NCBI RefSeq assembly: GCF_000321225.1
Contig: NW_004451406.1
Span: 362,036-426,035 of the forward strand
Direction: 5' to 3'
DNA: 64,000 bases
DNA from: Odobenus rosmarus divergens
Taxonomy: Eukaryota > Chordata > Mammalia > Carnivora > Odobenidae
Part shown: positions 47,326-59,657 of the stretch, piece by piece
Layout: each line of letters begins with the position of its first letter
Numbering within the stretch: position 1 is the stretch's first letter
The notes under the pieces: model-generated
What the model was told of the DNA's origin: nothing
Seen by the model: only the letters and a program-made list of their open reading frames with translations
The model's database searches: none
Made by a program: the position numbers and the translations under genes

Positions 47326-47776
47326 GGTCTTTCTATTTTTTGGGTGCATGCTTTTCAAAATAATACAATAATATACTGCCACACCACTAGTGAGAGTATT
47401 GTTTTCACAAATTGATCTATCATCAGTCTCCAACTTCATGGTCAAGATTACTGTAAACACAAACCTTATCTTAATGTTGATGCCTCCCTTTAATTATGCA
47501 TGCTACATGTTACTACTCAAAATTAAGTACCCATTACATAAAATGGATGCTGGTACCAGAAAAGTTAATTCCATATGAACATGAATTTTTCCAGCATGGT
47601 GGTTAAGAGGAGCACTTCTTGTGAGGGATCCCTGAAAACCAGACAAAAGCGTTGTCAGAGACGGAAGCCGCAGAGAAGGTAGAAGAACAGGGTTGAAATG
47701 AAGAGAACCAAAAAGAAAGCCAACTCAAGAGCCAAAGGCCTGGGGAGACTAGAACAAAGGGAAACACATTTTCTTT
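47326..47776. other. Unassigned interval
   Basis: The part 47620-47770 has a few CpGs (aaaagcgttgtcagagacgg) and is purine-rich; origin unknown. Confidence 0.45.
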
Positions 47777-47790
47777 GGAGAGCTAGGTAT

Positions 47791-47989
47791 TTTTTTTTTA
47801 AGATTTTATTTATTTATTTGACACAGAGAGAGACAGCAAGAGAGGGAACACAAAGCAGGGGGAGTGGGAGAGGGAGAAGCAGGCTCCCTGCTCAGCAGGA
47901 AGCCTGATGCAGGGCTCAATCCCAGGACCCTGGGACCATGACCTGAGCCGAAGGCAGACGCTTAAAGACTGAGCTACCCAGGCGCCCCA
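47791..47989 (-). mobile_element. SINEC, complete
   Basis: tttttttttaagattttatt ... gagctacccaggcgccccag. Duplication ggagagctaggtat (47777-47790) / ggagagctagatat (47990-48003), one mismatch. Fifth minus-strand SINE in a row from 42.9 kb. Confidence 0.96.
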
Positions 47990-48003
47990 GGAGAGCTAGA
48001 TAT

Positions 48004-50369
48004 TAAGGTAGTTTGTGGTGGAGTTCCTAAAAAAGCAGGTATTTAAGACAGAGATTGAGTGAGTCATGGCAAGGAAGCAGGATGGGCTAGTGGCTTCTAT
48101 GAAAATTGAAGTCTCCTTGAAGTTCCCTTCTTTATTACCATTCTTGGACATTCCCTTCCATAGAAAAATACAGAGACATTTTTACAACTAAAGGCTTAGT
48201 TGCATACTTTGTTTTGTGTGTTTTGTGTTGAGTCATGCGTTGCTTCAAGAATGGGTACTGACAAAGAAAAATTAAAGAATTCTAAAAGGACTGAACAACT
48301 GTATGGTTGACCCAGCCCTGAAGGGCTCTTAGGAGAAGCTTGGTTATTCTGAAGCCCTATGGTACTTTTCAGGAAAGGACAGCAGTGCTTCCTCTTGCAG
48401 GTCTTTCAAAGCTGATTTTGGCAGTAAATACTTTTCTTTATGGACCATGAGTCTAACCCAGTAATGGTGTTCCTTTACCCAATATAGGATCTGCTGGCCA
48501 ACTAGTTCGATAGAAAATAAATGACCCAGAAGAGATATTCCTACCACTGAAAATCAAATAAAAGACATATGCTGATACTGGATGGCTACATAGATGAGAA
48601 ATGAGTAATGTACTCAGTGGATATTGGTCACTACGATTTGGTCATAGAAATCTTATGCAGGTGGTCCAGGATGTGTGTCATACTTTACTGACAAGGCAGG
48701 TAGGACTGACCTGAGACTTTACTTTCCTACATTTTAGGTATTAGGAAATGAAGGAAAGTATATGAGTCAGGGTAATTCATATTCCTTATTTGAGAGGGGT
48801 GGTATTGTTTCTGTTTTCTTTAGATGGTGTATTTAAGTTTTGTTAAACCATCCTTTAACATATCGGTAAAAAATGTGTTAGAAAATTGGATGTCATTATG
48901 TTTTAAATTGCCACACTTGGCTGAAAGGGCAATGTGAGGGTGCACATGTTTTGGTGCCCATTTCTTTGGAAAGTGAAGGAAATGCAAGGCCATTTTCTCA
49001 TCTTAAGTCAGATGTTTGTGATTTCAGAAGCATAGTACTGAAGCATTTGTAACCTGAGGTTGTGACCTTCTCATATACTTGGCATATATCAATAGATTGC
49101 ATGTATCACTATCTCGCATATATTGCATGTATCTATGATGGATAGATATACCTATATAATGGATCTGTATATCTTCTATATTTATCAGCAATTGAAACCA
49201 AAGTCCTAAGATTGACTTCAGGAAAAAATCTTGAGAAATGTAGGAAAACTAATTTCTGCTGGTTTTCTGCTGATCCCATTCTCAGCAGTGCTTCCATGGG
49301 ATAGGAGACTGAAATCCAGGAAAGATCTTTGGAAGCATCAAGTAGGTATCAACTGCACCTTTCATCTCGGGAAAGCAGTCAAGGCTCCCCCTTCACTAAG
49401 CAAAAGTTAACCCATTTCCACTTGCTCTGGGTGGTTTCTGAATGAGACTTCAGGTCACAAGACATTCTTAGCTCTTCTTCTGAATTTACTTCCTACCACC
49501 TGAGCTGATAATTTTTCTTTCTCAGAAGAGAGAGCCCCCTAGGCTAGCTAAGAACAAGCTGAGTTGTGTGCCAAAACACAAAGTGACACTGTTCTTCCCA
49601 CCACCCTGCCCTCTTCCTCCTTCATCAAATCAGACCAGCACTTTTATGTTGGAGTAAAAATGTCTTTTTAACCCATGGGAGTATTTAAACACTAGGCAGG
49701 TGCATAAATGAATGTATAAAACCGCCAGGTGTAAAATCTTAGGAGTGGTAAGTCCTGTTGCAAACTGGAGTGTATTTAACTCTTAAATCTTATGTTTTTT
49801 AGCTCATATGCTGGTTTTGTTGTTTATGTTCTTGTTTTGTTATTTATTAAGAAGATAATAAAAATTAACTTACAGCAGGCTGTTACTGCACATGGGTCAA
49901 GAATTAGACACCCATCTCTAATTGATTGTAAAAGAGTTTTTATAATGTGTCAAGAATAAAATTTATCCAGAGGAGTAATTAATTCGTGGAAGTATCAACA
50001 AGTGATATTCTGTGGGAGACTATAATATCCATGATTCTAAGCTAAGTTTTTAGAATAAATCTTGAAACAGTTCTTCATCCATAAATATGTGGCTTCATCT
50101 GATATCTATGTTTCTCCATGAGAGGAGGCTGTAGGACAATGATGCTTCTTTGTGTTTATCTTTCACTGTGAAATAATCCTTTTATTTTCTATTCAGATTT
50201 ATTTTAGGAGGAATTTTTAAGTATTTCCCTTCAGTTCCCATTCTACTTTTTCATTTCTTTCATGGCATCCAGACCCTGTTTATACAATGTTTTCAGCTGC
50301 AAGTCTTCTCAATGGAACCAGAGGAATCATTTCACTCTTTCATTTTAGGAAGCATTATACTTCTACTTT
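48004..50369. other. Unassigned interval
   Basis: More than 2 kb without a repeat I can name. The minus ORF at 48344-48547 (67 codons) is not recognised. 49080-49180 has short tgcatgtatc and tatat repeats. Confidence 0.45.
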
Positions 50370-50515
50370 CTGCTGTAGAAAGGGAATAATAATAGCATTT
50401 ACCTTGCAGGATTAAGTTATATTTTTTAAAAGAGAGCCTTCATGACATACATAAGAAAATGTCTGACACATACATAGTTTGAGTCCAAAATTATTGGTTA
50501 TCATCATTATCATTA
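50370..50515 (+). mobile_element. MIR SINE relic
   Basis: aaagggaataataatagcat, ttaccttgcaggattaagtt, aagaaaatgtctgacacata and atcatcattatcattatctc follow the 3' half of MIR. Confidence 0.75.
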
Positions 50516-52262
50516 TCTCAGAATCTATTCATATACAAAAAAACATCTAGACAGTTTGGGAGGGGCTGTATTTCCCCACTTTAAAATACTGACAGCCTAG
50601 TTGTTAATTCTGTAAGAACTTTGCTAACTTTTGTCAGGCCTACTAGCTTACATTTATCAACCCTGAGTCAGAAATTCTGAGAGAAGGCCATTAGTTATAC
50701 TTCTGTCAGTGGTGTGTGACGCCTTCCATTTCTCTAGTACCTCCAAGTGGATCTAAAAGGCAGCACCATCCCTAATGAAATCTCAACTGAGAAAATGTAT
50801 CCATACAGTTAACCTTGCAAAGGACATAAAGAAACACAAACTGTTTTATTTAAAGCAAGCCAATAAAAGTGCCTGGTCATTTTAGAGTTAGGTAAATATT
50901 TTAAAATCTAAATAGCCATTTAATATTAACCCCAAGAAGGGAGTGTTTGTGTATATGTGTATAAGGGGTAAAGGTGAGGGAGGATAGAACTCGGAGGTGA
51001 GCCTAATAAGCATATGGGGCCTTTACTGATGAGTTCAGACCATCCTGGAGGAGACAGTCCATCTTGCCATGCCTCCTGCCATGCTTCCTTTTATGCTTTA
51101 AGCATAGCATAACGGGCAGCTAGTGATTTTCTTGCTACATTCTGTTCCCAGGAACCATTCAATCTTGGGGGATAAATTCACTCATATGCTTTCTATTTTG
51201 TTAAATCTGTTAAGATTTTTTTCCTTGAAAAAAAAAAATTGCCTGCAGCAGAGCTGTATTTCACAGCTGGCATATTGATTTTAGTGTGAAGTTCCTAAGG
51301 ATACCTACTCTATAAATGGTTATTGTGTTCTATTATAAAATAGCGCCACTGGCTACAGCTATCTCTCTCTTCCAACCTCTCTCATTCTTCCTTGCTGGCT
51401 TCTCTCTGTCTTTTTTCAACTCATAGTCAATTCTGTTAGCCCAGTCAGTGGGAGAAGGGTTAGATAATGACATCCCCCAAAGCCAGATGTCAGATGTGTA
51501 AAGGTACAACAGCATGGGTGGGATGGACCAAGCAGAAGTGCAGGACTCTGTTGCTTCTAGGTACTTCTAGGTGGGCTGGGAAGGGAAACAAACACATTAG
51601 AGAAGATTTTTTTATCAATACAGACATAAGAAGAATTTTTAATTCATGTTCATTAATTTTTCCTTTCATCATTTCTCTGGTTACAGCTACAATCTCATTC
51701 AACCTTAAGCAATGAAAATGAAAGCCAGTTTATTTGCCTACCATATCCAGGACTACAAAGGGTCTTAAAATCCAACGTCACTGCAACACAATTAAGTAGC
51801 ATAATTCTTCTGTTGTGTATTATTTATTCTGTTGTCCTCAGGTTATATATACTTCTTCAAGAAAACAGTCTTACTTCTGCTTAGTTTATTGTATGTCATG
51901 TTTTATATCTTGAGGGCTGGTCATAAAATTAATTGATTATGTAGGTGTTGTCAATCTGTTGTCAAAGGATAAGTAATTTTTTCTAACTAATGTATACTGC
52001 CTTCTCCTTGAAGTGTGGAGCATATCAAACAGTATTTGTAAAACATGGCTAACCAACTGTGTTTATATATCAACAGTAAGTGCAATGTATTAAATATATC
52101 TATCTATATAAGCTTTTGATAGTTTAATAGTATTTTTTAATACTGTTTCAATAAGAAAGTGAGACTGTTGACCAGATAAATAGAAAAAAGCTTTTTTTAA
52201 CGTACCTAGACATGGTAGGAGATTGGAGAGAGAGATAAAAGGAACGTATCACCTAAGCATCT
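50516..52262. other. Unassigned interval
   Basis: Opposed ORFs of 60-82 codons at 51333-51715 overlap on both strands and have no recognised domain. Not obviously repetitive. Confidence 0.45.
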
Positions 52263-52560
52263 TTCATGTGACTGTCACTGTGTTAGACATCTTACGTTCA
52301 GTGTTTACATTTCATTGTTTATGATCTTGTCTTCAATATTATCATTCTCTTTGTATTACAGATAAATTAACTGTGACACAGAGAGATTAAAGGCAGCCCA
52401 GAAACTAATCAGATATGTAATACAATGGCATTGGTCGGCAGACCAAGCAAGACCACAGGCTCTAGGACTAATTGAGAGCCATGCAATAACTAAGTAATGG
52501 ATCTACAGCTAGATCTCAGGCCTTCTGTCCCATAGTCCAGTTATTTCTTTATGCTAACAT
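52263..52560 (-). mobile_element. Probable MIR relic
   Basis: tgactgtcactgtgttagac, tctttgtattacagataaat, taactgtgacacagagagat and tctcaggccttctgtcccat have the order of reversed MIR, with an extra block in between. Confidence 0.5.
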
Positions 52561-53274
52561 ATCATATCCTGATCTGCACTACTTTTTAGCATGTCTGCTA
52601 ACAATAGATTTGCAATAAACTTGGTATTGAGATATAGATGTATGAAGTAATTGAGTAAAATATACAATATAATAAAGTCTACCAGTGTAGCAGAAATAAA
52701 GCATTAGACTGTTAAAAGTTTCAGTACTAGGTACAGAGGCATTTGGTTTAGTTTTATTAGTGGGAGGAATAGTTTAAATAGATAAGAGCAGTTTATCTAA
52801 TGCCTAGTCATAATTGGGCATTTACTGTAACATTGGGTATTAAGTGATAGAGTTCACACCCACACATACGTGGTCATACCTTGCATAAATGTTGTGCAGT
52901 GATGTGTCATGTCTGTATTCTATTGAAGCACATCAAGTAAGTGCATGAAGTGTGGTATAATATAGCAGTAGCACAGAAACTGCAGCATTGCCTCACGAGT
53001 TTGTATAAGGGATTAAATGACCTAGAGGATACATATGAAGACATTTTATAAACTATGATATGTGACACAAACCACAGGTACTATCTCATTTTTCTATAGA
53101 CCTTATACCTTAAATGAGTTTTCATATAATTTTTATTATGTTATATTAATCACCATACTCTTTCTTTTGCCTATTATGACGCCATTCTTTGATTTTGTTT
53201 CTATTTATTTCTTGCTTTGCTTTCTAATTTTATTGTTCCCTCCTCAGACATTATGTGCTAAAGGTTAACACATC
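52561..53274. other. Unassigned AT-rich interval
   Basis: Nothing recognised. Confidence 0.5.
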
Positions 53275-53787
53275 CCAGTCTTAGGTCTCCTCTTACACTT
53301 GAGCAATTTCATCTGCCTCTTGGTTTTAATTATCTGTTGTATGCAGTTAACTCAGGTTTATATCTCCAGCCTAGAATTTCTAAGCACAGACCTTTATATC
53401 TATTTGACATCAGCTGTTGGCCTAATCTGAGGTATCTTAAAATCAACATGTCCAGAAGTGTTGTGACTGTTCACCCCATTAAACCTTGTCCTTTCTCATT
53501 TTCCTCCAAGCTATACAATTAGATCATAATAAGTGATAGTTAATGTCATTTTTTGTGTGTTTGTGTCAGAGAGATCATGTCTTCTCAGTAGCATCTGAAA
53601 GGACTACTCCTTTCTAGTCTTTTCTTTATACAGCTAAGTGATCACCTTTCAAAACACAAATCTGATCACATCACTTCCTCATTTTCCATTTTCTGCTTAA
53701 AGTAAATCATTGGCTTTAAATACCTTATGCTAAAAATCAGATTTCTTAATATGTCTTATAAAGTTTGACATAGAAGAGTCCCTACTA
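53275..53787 (+). mobile_element. L2 LINE relic, left part
   Basis: tttaattatctgttgtatgc, aggtttatatctccagccta, aaaatcaacatgtccagaag, cacaaatctgatcacatcac and tttccattttctgcttaaag follow the ORF2 C-terminal end of L2 in order. Pieces between 53530 and 53625 are diverged. Continues after the SINE. Confidence 0.85.
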
Positions 53788-54010
53788 GGGGCGCCTGGGT
53801 GGCTCAGTTGGTTAAGCGACTGCCTTCCGCTCAGGTCATGATCCTGGAGTCTCGGGATTGAGTCCCCACATCGGGCTCCCTGCTCGGAGGGGAGTCTGCT
53901 TCTCCCTCTGACCCTCCCCCCTCTCATGCTGTCTCTCTCTCTCTCTCTCATTCTCTCTCTCTAATAAATAAATAAAATCTAAAAAAAAAAACCTAACATA
54001 TGTTAAAAAA
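53788..54010 (+). mobile_element. SINEC, complete
   Basis: Head ggggcgcctgggtggctcag, CT run, tail AATAAATAAATAAAATCTAA with a second A run after an acctaacatatgtt spacer. Duplication agaagagtccctacta (53772-53787) / agaagagtccttacta (54011-54026), one mismatch. Confidence 0.96.
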
Positions 54011-54485
54011 AAAAGAAGAGTCCTTACTAAACTTTTTCAGACTCATTTTGAAAGTTTCCAATCCCACTTTTCACACCAGTGTATCAGCCAGAATACTGCC
54101 TTCTATTAGTATCTCAAACCTAAAGCATCCCCCTGACCGCTAAACCTTTTGCATATGTTCTTCCCTCTCCTGAAATACTCCAAAGCTCCTTCATCTACTG
54201 ATGCCCTATTTTCCCTTAAGTTTTGGGAACAATGCAACACTTCCTAAGTGGAGTTTTATTAAATGCACTAAGAGCACTAAGGACCTCTCCTTCTTACACT
54301 TGTGGTATAACTGCAGTTGTGTTTTGAGATTACTTGATTAATGTCTGTCTGTCTCTCAAGCTAGTCCATAAGATCCATGCTGTCAGGGATTATGCAAATT
54401 TAGCTTATCCTTCCACCTCATCATATATCAAAGTCCAGCATGTGTCAGGTACTTAAGAATTGTCTGAATGAGTAAATACAATAGA
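54011..54485 (+). mobile_element. L2 LINE relic, right part and 3' end
   Basis: taaaccttttgcatatgttc, ttccctctcctgaaatactc, tccataagatccatgctgtc, agggattatgcaaatttagc and gaattgtctgaatgagtaaa lead to the L2 3' end. With the left part it gives about 1 kb of collinear L2, long for this family. Confidence 0.88.
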
Positions 54486-56219
54486 TTTAATAGGATTAGA
54501 TATATGTGTAACTTGTGAAGGTGATCTTGAGGACTGTTTCAAGTTTTCTTGTTTAGTGTAGGAAGAATAAGGAATCACCAATGGAGACAAGTAATAGAGG
54601 AGAAATAATAGGTTTAGAGAATTAGAAAATGAGTACTATTCCCTTGTGTCACATCTTAAATGGCACATTCTTTCAAATAATATTTTCCATAAAATAATGA
54701 AATGTGTACCTTATATGAAGAAATTCTCTTATATAGCAAAGATTTGGAGTATGCTTCCCAGAAGTAGCTTAAAACTGCTTCCATATATATTTTTTTTCGT
54801 TACTCTTTTCTATCTCTACTACTCAGTATTTGCATGATATCAAAAAAAATGTACATCAAGCACATGGAACTTCTCAGGCAGTCATCATTAAATAAAGAAA
54901 TAATTAATACATGATATAAATAACTGACAAGTAAGACACCAGAGATAAGTGAAATGTCAGCAATAAGACAGTATTTAGAGGCCTTTGAGAAGCCAGTAAA
55001 TAGTATCAATCATATCACTGTCACCTTAGGCGAAAAATAAGAAGGGGATGATCAGCAGAGAACAGTTTTACAGGAATACAGGAGATCTGATGTTGAAAAG
55101 TGTAAGTGTCCTATGTATGCTCTGAAACATTTAAGGTGGTAGTTCCCAGTGGAGGCTTCCTTGCTCAGGTGCAATATAGTTTGAAGAGTCTCTGCTGCTT
55201 GTTGAAGCATCACAAATGGCATGCTTTGACAGCTGGGGTACCTGTTGAATAATTTCTCTGTCAAACATTCAAAACAAAATGGCACAGATGTTAAGGTGCA
55301 TGCATATGCAGTGAAAATATCGTGCTGAAGGGCAACAAAAAGCTCTTCACGTTCAAAAGTTTGAAAGATTAGAATGCTTTGTTCTAAAATATAACAATTC
55401 TTATATTTAAAAATCTTGTTTATCTGTAGTCCTGTTAACCCTTTTATAGCAAATTTCTAGTAAAATTGAAAGTCCTGATGACATTAAATAAATAAATAAA
55501 AATTAGAAGCTTTGCTATATCTCTATTTTAACTAAAATTTAACAAAAATATATTAAGTATGTAAAATGCTCTATCTTATGATTATAGTGGGGAAGATGGT
55601 GAATCAGACATAATACCTTCTTTTAAGCATCTTTTAAAGTGTTGTCTATCAGAAAGAGAAAGAGATGAATAGAAAATTTCAGTTCAGGTTTATAGTAACT
55701 ATGGTAAGGATAAAAACTTCTCACTTGGTGGCACACAGGAAGAACACTCAACACAACCTTGATGGATCAAGGAAGGATTGATTCTTAAATGAAATAATAT
55801 TTAAAATAAACCCTTAAAGAGAATTAGGAATTAAAAATATAATCTTGGAGAAAGAAGAGGAAAGGCTGAGAGAATATCTTTTAAAGATCCAAATGTTGAA
55901 AAACACAAACACTAGAAGCCTTTAAGTAATGAAGCATTGTTGTATTTAAAAATAAAGGAAGAATTGCCTCCAACAAGGATGCCAGAGAACAAATCAGTTT
56001 CCAGGTTAAAAAGTGTTCTCTGCACCACATTAGATGTTTGGATTCTAATCTTATGGTAATTAGAAGGCTTTTAGAGTTCTAATTGGAAGAGTGACATGAT
56101 GAGATTAGTCTATCATATGGTAAATAGGATTGAATGCATGTAGTGATTAGTATTTAGTACACCTATATGTAACAGGGACCAGACCATAGTGGCCTAAACT
56201 CATGAAGGTCTTCTATTGC

Positions 56220-56222
<3 letters not shown>
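54486..56222. other. Unassigned AT-rich interval
   Basis: No gene or named repeat over 1.7 kb; ORFs up to 77 codons without motifs. Confidence 0.45.

Positions 56223-56254
<32 letters not shown>
56223..56254. repeat. (TA)16 microsatellite
   Basis: Sixteen uninterrupted TA units. Self-complementary, so able to extrude as a cruciform; likely polymorphic. Confidence 0.97.
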
Positions 56255-56255
<1 letters not shown>

Positions 56256-56409
56256 GCAATAGAAAAAAAATACACATATATGTCTCACAGAGATTGTTTT
56301 ATTTTAAACCATTTTACTGCAGAGTTTTTATGGGAACTTTATTAAAACTGCAGAGACCCAGTCTACAACACCCTAGTCTGCCATGCTGCAGTATAGTTCC
56401 CCCCCTTTT

Positions 56410-56603
56410 TTTTTACACTTATTTATTTATTTTAGAGAGAGAGAGAAGAAGAAGCGGAAGGGAAAGGAGCAGAGGGAGATGGAGAGAGAGAATCTCAAGC
56501 AAACTCCCTGCTGAGCATGGAACACGACTCGGGACCCTGAGATCATGACCTGAGCCGAAATCAAGAGTTGGATGCTTTACCGACTAAGCCACCCAGGCGC
56601 CCC
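56410..56603 (-). mobile_element. SINEC, old subfamily
   Basis: ttatttattttagagagaga ... tgagccgaaatcaagagttg, gatgctttaccgactaagcc, acccaggcgcccc. Shares the aaatcaagagt head variant with 36455-36640. No clear duplication. Confidence 0.92.
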
Positions 56604-57474
56604 TGGTTCTTGATGTCCTAATCAAGAGATGGCTTTTGAAATTCTTGCCAATATAACCTCCTTTGAAGCATCAGGGAAGAAGAAGAAGAGTGAACCTTTC
56701 ATCAGCAATACTTCCTAAAAGCTTTCCTAAAATGTTTTCTTACCTCATATTGGCCAGAAATTTGTCACATGATCTCTCAAGCTGAATGGGAGAACAGACA
56801 AATTGCCACACTGTGAAAAAATGAAGTTATGGCATAAAACAGGAAGTGGGGAATAGATTTTTGGGTAGGCACCTAGACTCTTTTTGCTGGGGATAATACT
56901 GGAAGAGAGGAGACTAATTAAATTACTTTTTTTTTTTTTTTTGTAATGTGAACTAGAGAACAAAATACAGAGTCAAATAATTAGAAGGAAATTGAAAGAT
57001 ATATATGAGGTATCATTATGATGGTTAGTGATTTTTTGAACATGGGGAGGAGGTTGAGTAGGAAGGGACATGCCAGGATAATTTGGGTTTCAATTTTGAA
57101 TAATTGAGTTAGGGAGTAGCTGGAGGAACTAGTGTGGATAAAAATGATTAATTCAGTTTAATTGAAGATTTTGATGTTAAAAGATCACCAGCAGAAAGGA
57201 AGACACTGAAATAGAATGAATAACTGAAGAGTCAATCTTGAGAAAAGGAACGGTATGGGAATTTGGACTGTATGAGGGAAACCCTCCTCACTGTAATGGA
57301 AAGTGAGAGGAAAGACAGTAAAAACAAAAAACAAAAAACATTTATTTGTACTCCTGGGGCATAGAGTACAATAATTCATTGTTATTGGCTTCTGTTTTCT
57401 CAGTGAAGTAGAATATGTGATCATTTGGTGATTGGATCTATTATTTTAGAATAATAGATTTTTTTTTTAAAGTT
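56604..57474. other. Unassigned AT-rich interval
   Basis: A T18 run near 56925-56942. The 17-base string gagtaggaagggacatg (57055) recurs at 59834 in L1 3' UTR, hinting at an unrecognised L1 piece here. Confidence 0.4.
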
Positions 57475-57684
57475 TGTCATCCTAAATGGTATGAAATTGA
57501 ATGCTCTTGTTGTCAGAAACAAGGCAAAGATAGCCATCTTATCACTTCTATTCAACATCATATTGGAGGTTCTAGCCATTGCAATAACACAAGAAACAGA
57601 AATAAAGGCCATAAAGATCAGAAAGGAAGAAATCAAAGCATTTCTATTTATGGAAAGTATAATTATTTAATAGAAAATGCTAAG
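57475..57684 (+). mobile_element. L1M ORF2 relic, part 1
   Basis: cacttctattcaacatcata (57542), ttggaggttctagccattgc (57563) and agaaaggaagaaatcaaagc are reverse transcriptase region of L1M ORF2, in decayed form. Interrupted by an LTR. Confidence 0.8.
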
Positions 57685-57975
57685 TGCCATGGGCTGAGTT
57701 ATGTCCCCCTAAAATTTATACATTGAAGCCTTAACCCCCAATGTGATGGTACTTGATGATGGGGCCTTTGGGAAGTAAAAGGTTTAGATGAAGTTATGAG
57801 GGTGAGATTAGTGCCCTTAGAAGAAGAGACATCAGAGAATTTGCTTCCTTTGTCTCTCTTCACCAAATGGGGGCACAGCAAGCAGGTGGCCACAGGTCAG
57901 GAAGAGGGCCTTTATCCTTGGAGAACCAAATTGACCAGCACCTTGATCTTGACTTTACAGCTCAAACATTGAGAA
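57685..57975 (+). mobile_element. MLT1A-like LTR inserted in L1M
   Basis: tgccatgggctgagttatgt, tacattgaagccttaacccc, caatgtgatggtacttgatg, atggggcctttgggaagtaa, gattagtgcccttagaagaa and gcaccttgatcttgacttta match an MLT1A-type LTR. The final polyadenylation part is missing. Confidence 0.88.
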
Positions 57976-58545
57976 GTATTTTAGTTTTTTTGGTATGGCA
58001 TTTGGTATGGCATTCCATGTAAATGAATACACTAAACTACCTGAAAATCAATATCTAGGTAGTCCTAGATAAATTTACCTAGATTAATCAGGTAAAAAAT
58101 AATACTGTATTTTTAAATTTTAGCAGCAAATGTAAAAATGAAATTTAAGTAAATACAAATAAAATTTAATAAAAGTAGTATAGTATCAAAAAAGCCCACT
58201 TAGGAATAAATTTGACAAAAGTCATGCAAGGACTCTACACAGAAATTATAACACCTTGCTCAGAAAACTTATAAATCTATAATGCAGAGCTTTATAATTT
58301 TTATGAATTGGGAGATTTGATGTTTCTAAGATATCAGTTGCCCCCACATTTTTCTATGGATTCAACAAAATGCAAATTATGATCACAGAAGCCTTCTTCT
58401 TCTTTTTTTTGAAGAAACAAAATAATACTGAATTTATCTGGATGTGCAAAGGACTAAGAAGTGTCTAAATAATTTTGAAAAAGATCAAAAGTTGGAGGAC
58501 TTACATTACTTGATTTCAAGAACTACTACAAATAAACGATAATAA
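57976..58545 (+). mobile_element. L1M ORF2 relic, part 2
   Basis: actacctgaaaatcaatatc, ttaggaataaatttgacaaa (58201), caaggactctacacagaaat, ttggaggacttacattactt (58492), gatttcaagaactactacaa continue L1M ORF2. Confidence 0.8.
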
Positions 58546-59032
58546 AGCCATCCCCATTCTAACTTTTAGGATTCCATTATTTCCCAGTTAAGACCTCGTG
58601 AGTCTGGGAATTCAATTTCTGTTGCAGTTCAGACACTCACAGGATGATAATCTGAGTTTGGGTTTCATCCATCTCGGCTCTGTGGCCATAGGTAGATACA
58701 GGGTCTTTTTCAAGGCAGATATAGACACTGTCATTTGTGCAGTGCTTGTGGTGGGAGTTTGGATTTCTGAGTTTGTTTTTTGTTCCCCACTTTGTCCATT
58801 GAAATTAGGAACAACCAGGCAACCTTATGTTATTCATTGGTTTGGCAAAATATACTAAGTGTCATATAGATGGTCACTCAGATCCTTGTCTCTTATAAGT
58901 GTTGGATTAAGAGCACACAGTGGATATATTTTGTGTATTTTTATTGCCAGATCATGCCACAGACTCTCATTGTTCTGCTGAAAATAGAGTCATTTGTTGT
59001 CTTTACATGTAGTCAAATTAGACAGGCAATTA
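58546..59032. other. Unidentified block within L1M
   Basis: Sits where L1M ORF2 should continue. Has an 86-codon + ORF (58598-58858) with no recognised domain, and a composition less AT-biased than the L1. Probably another insertion, possibly LTR-like; not identified. Confidence 0.4.
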
Positions 59033-59050
59033 AACGTATGCCTACTTTTT

Positions 59051-59247
59051 TTTAAAGATTTTGTTTTTATTTATTTGACAGAGATACAGAGAGAGAGCAC
59101 AAGCAGGGGGAGCAGCAGGCAGAGGGAGAGGGAGAAGCAGGCTCTCCGCTGAGCAGGGAACCGGACACGGGGCTCAATCCCAGGACCCTGGGATTGTGAC
59201 CTGAGCTGAAGGCAGCTGCTTAACTGACTGAGCCACCCAGGTGCCCC
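59051..59247 (-). mobile_element. SINEC, complete
   Basis: tttaaagattttgtttttat ... ctgactgagccacccaggtg then cccc. Duplication aacgtatgcctacttttt (59033-59050) / aacatatgcctacttttt (59248-59265), one mismatch consistent with CpG decay. Confidence 0.97.
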
Positions 59248-59265
59248 AACATATGCCTACTTTTT

Positions 59266-59455
59266 GACCACGCCATTTCACTTGTGCATATTTACCCCAG
59301 AAAAACGAATGTACGTGTCCACCAAAAGACTTGTGCAAGAATGCTTATGGCAACATTATTTGTAATAGCAGCATATTGGGAACAACTTAAATGCCATCAG
59401 TTGAAGAATGTTTAAACAAATTGAAGTATATTTATTAAATGAAATATCTATAATA
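59266..59455 (+). mobile_element. L1M ORF2 C-terminal end
   Basis: atttcacttgtgcatattta, atgcttatggcaacattatt, gtaatagcagcatattggga, acaacttaaatgccatcagt follow the last ORF2 codons of L1M. Confidence 0.8.
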
Positions 59456-59642
59456 GGGACACCTGGGAGGCTCGGTTGGGCATCTGCTTTCAGCTCAGGT
59501 CATGATCCCAAGGTCCTGGGATGGAGCCCCACATCAGGCTCCCTGCTCAGCGAGGAGCCTTCTTCTACCTCTGCCATTCCCCCTGCTTGTAACTCTCTCT
59601 CTCTCTGTCAAATAAATGAGTAGAATCTTTAAAAAAAAAAAA
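59456..59642 (+). mobile_element. SINEC, complete
   Basis: Head gggacacctgggaggctcgg, with a short deletion in the head, tail CAAATAAATGAGTAGAATC plus A run. Perfect 15-bp duplication gaaatatctataata at 59441-59455 and 59643-59657. Head-to-head with the SINE at 59051-59247. Confidence 0.97.
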
Positions 59643-59657
59643 GAAATATCTATAATA

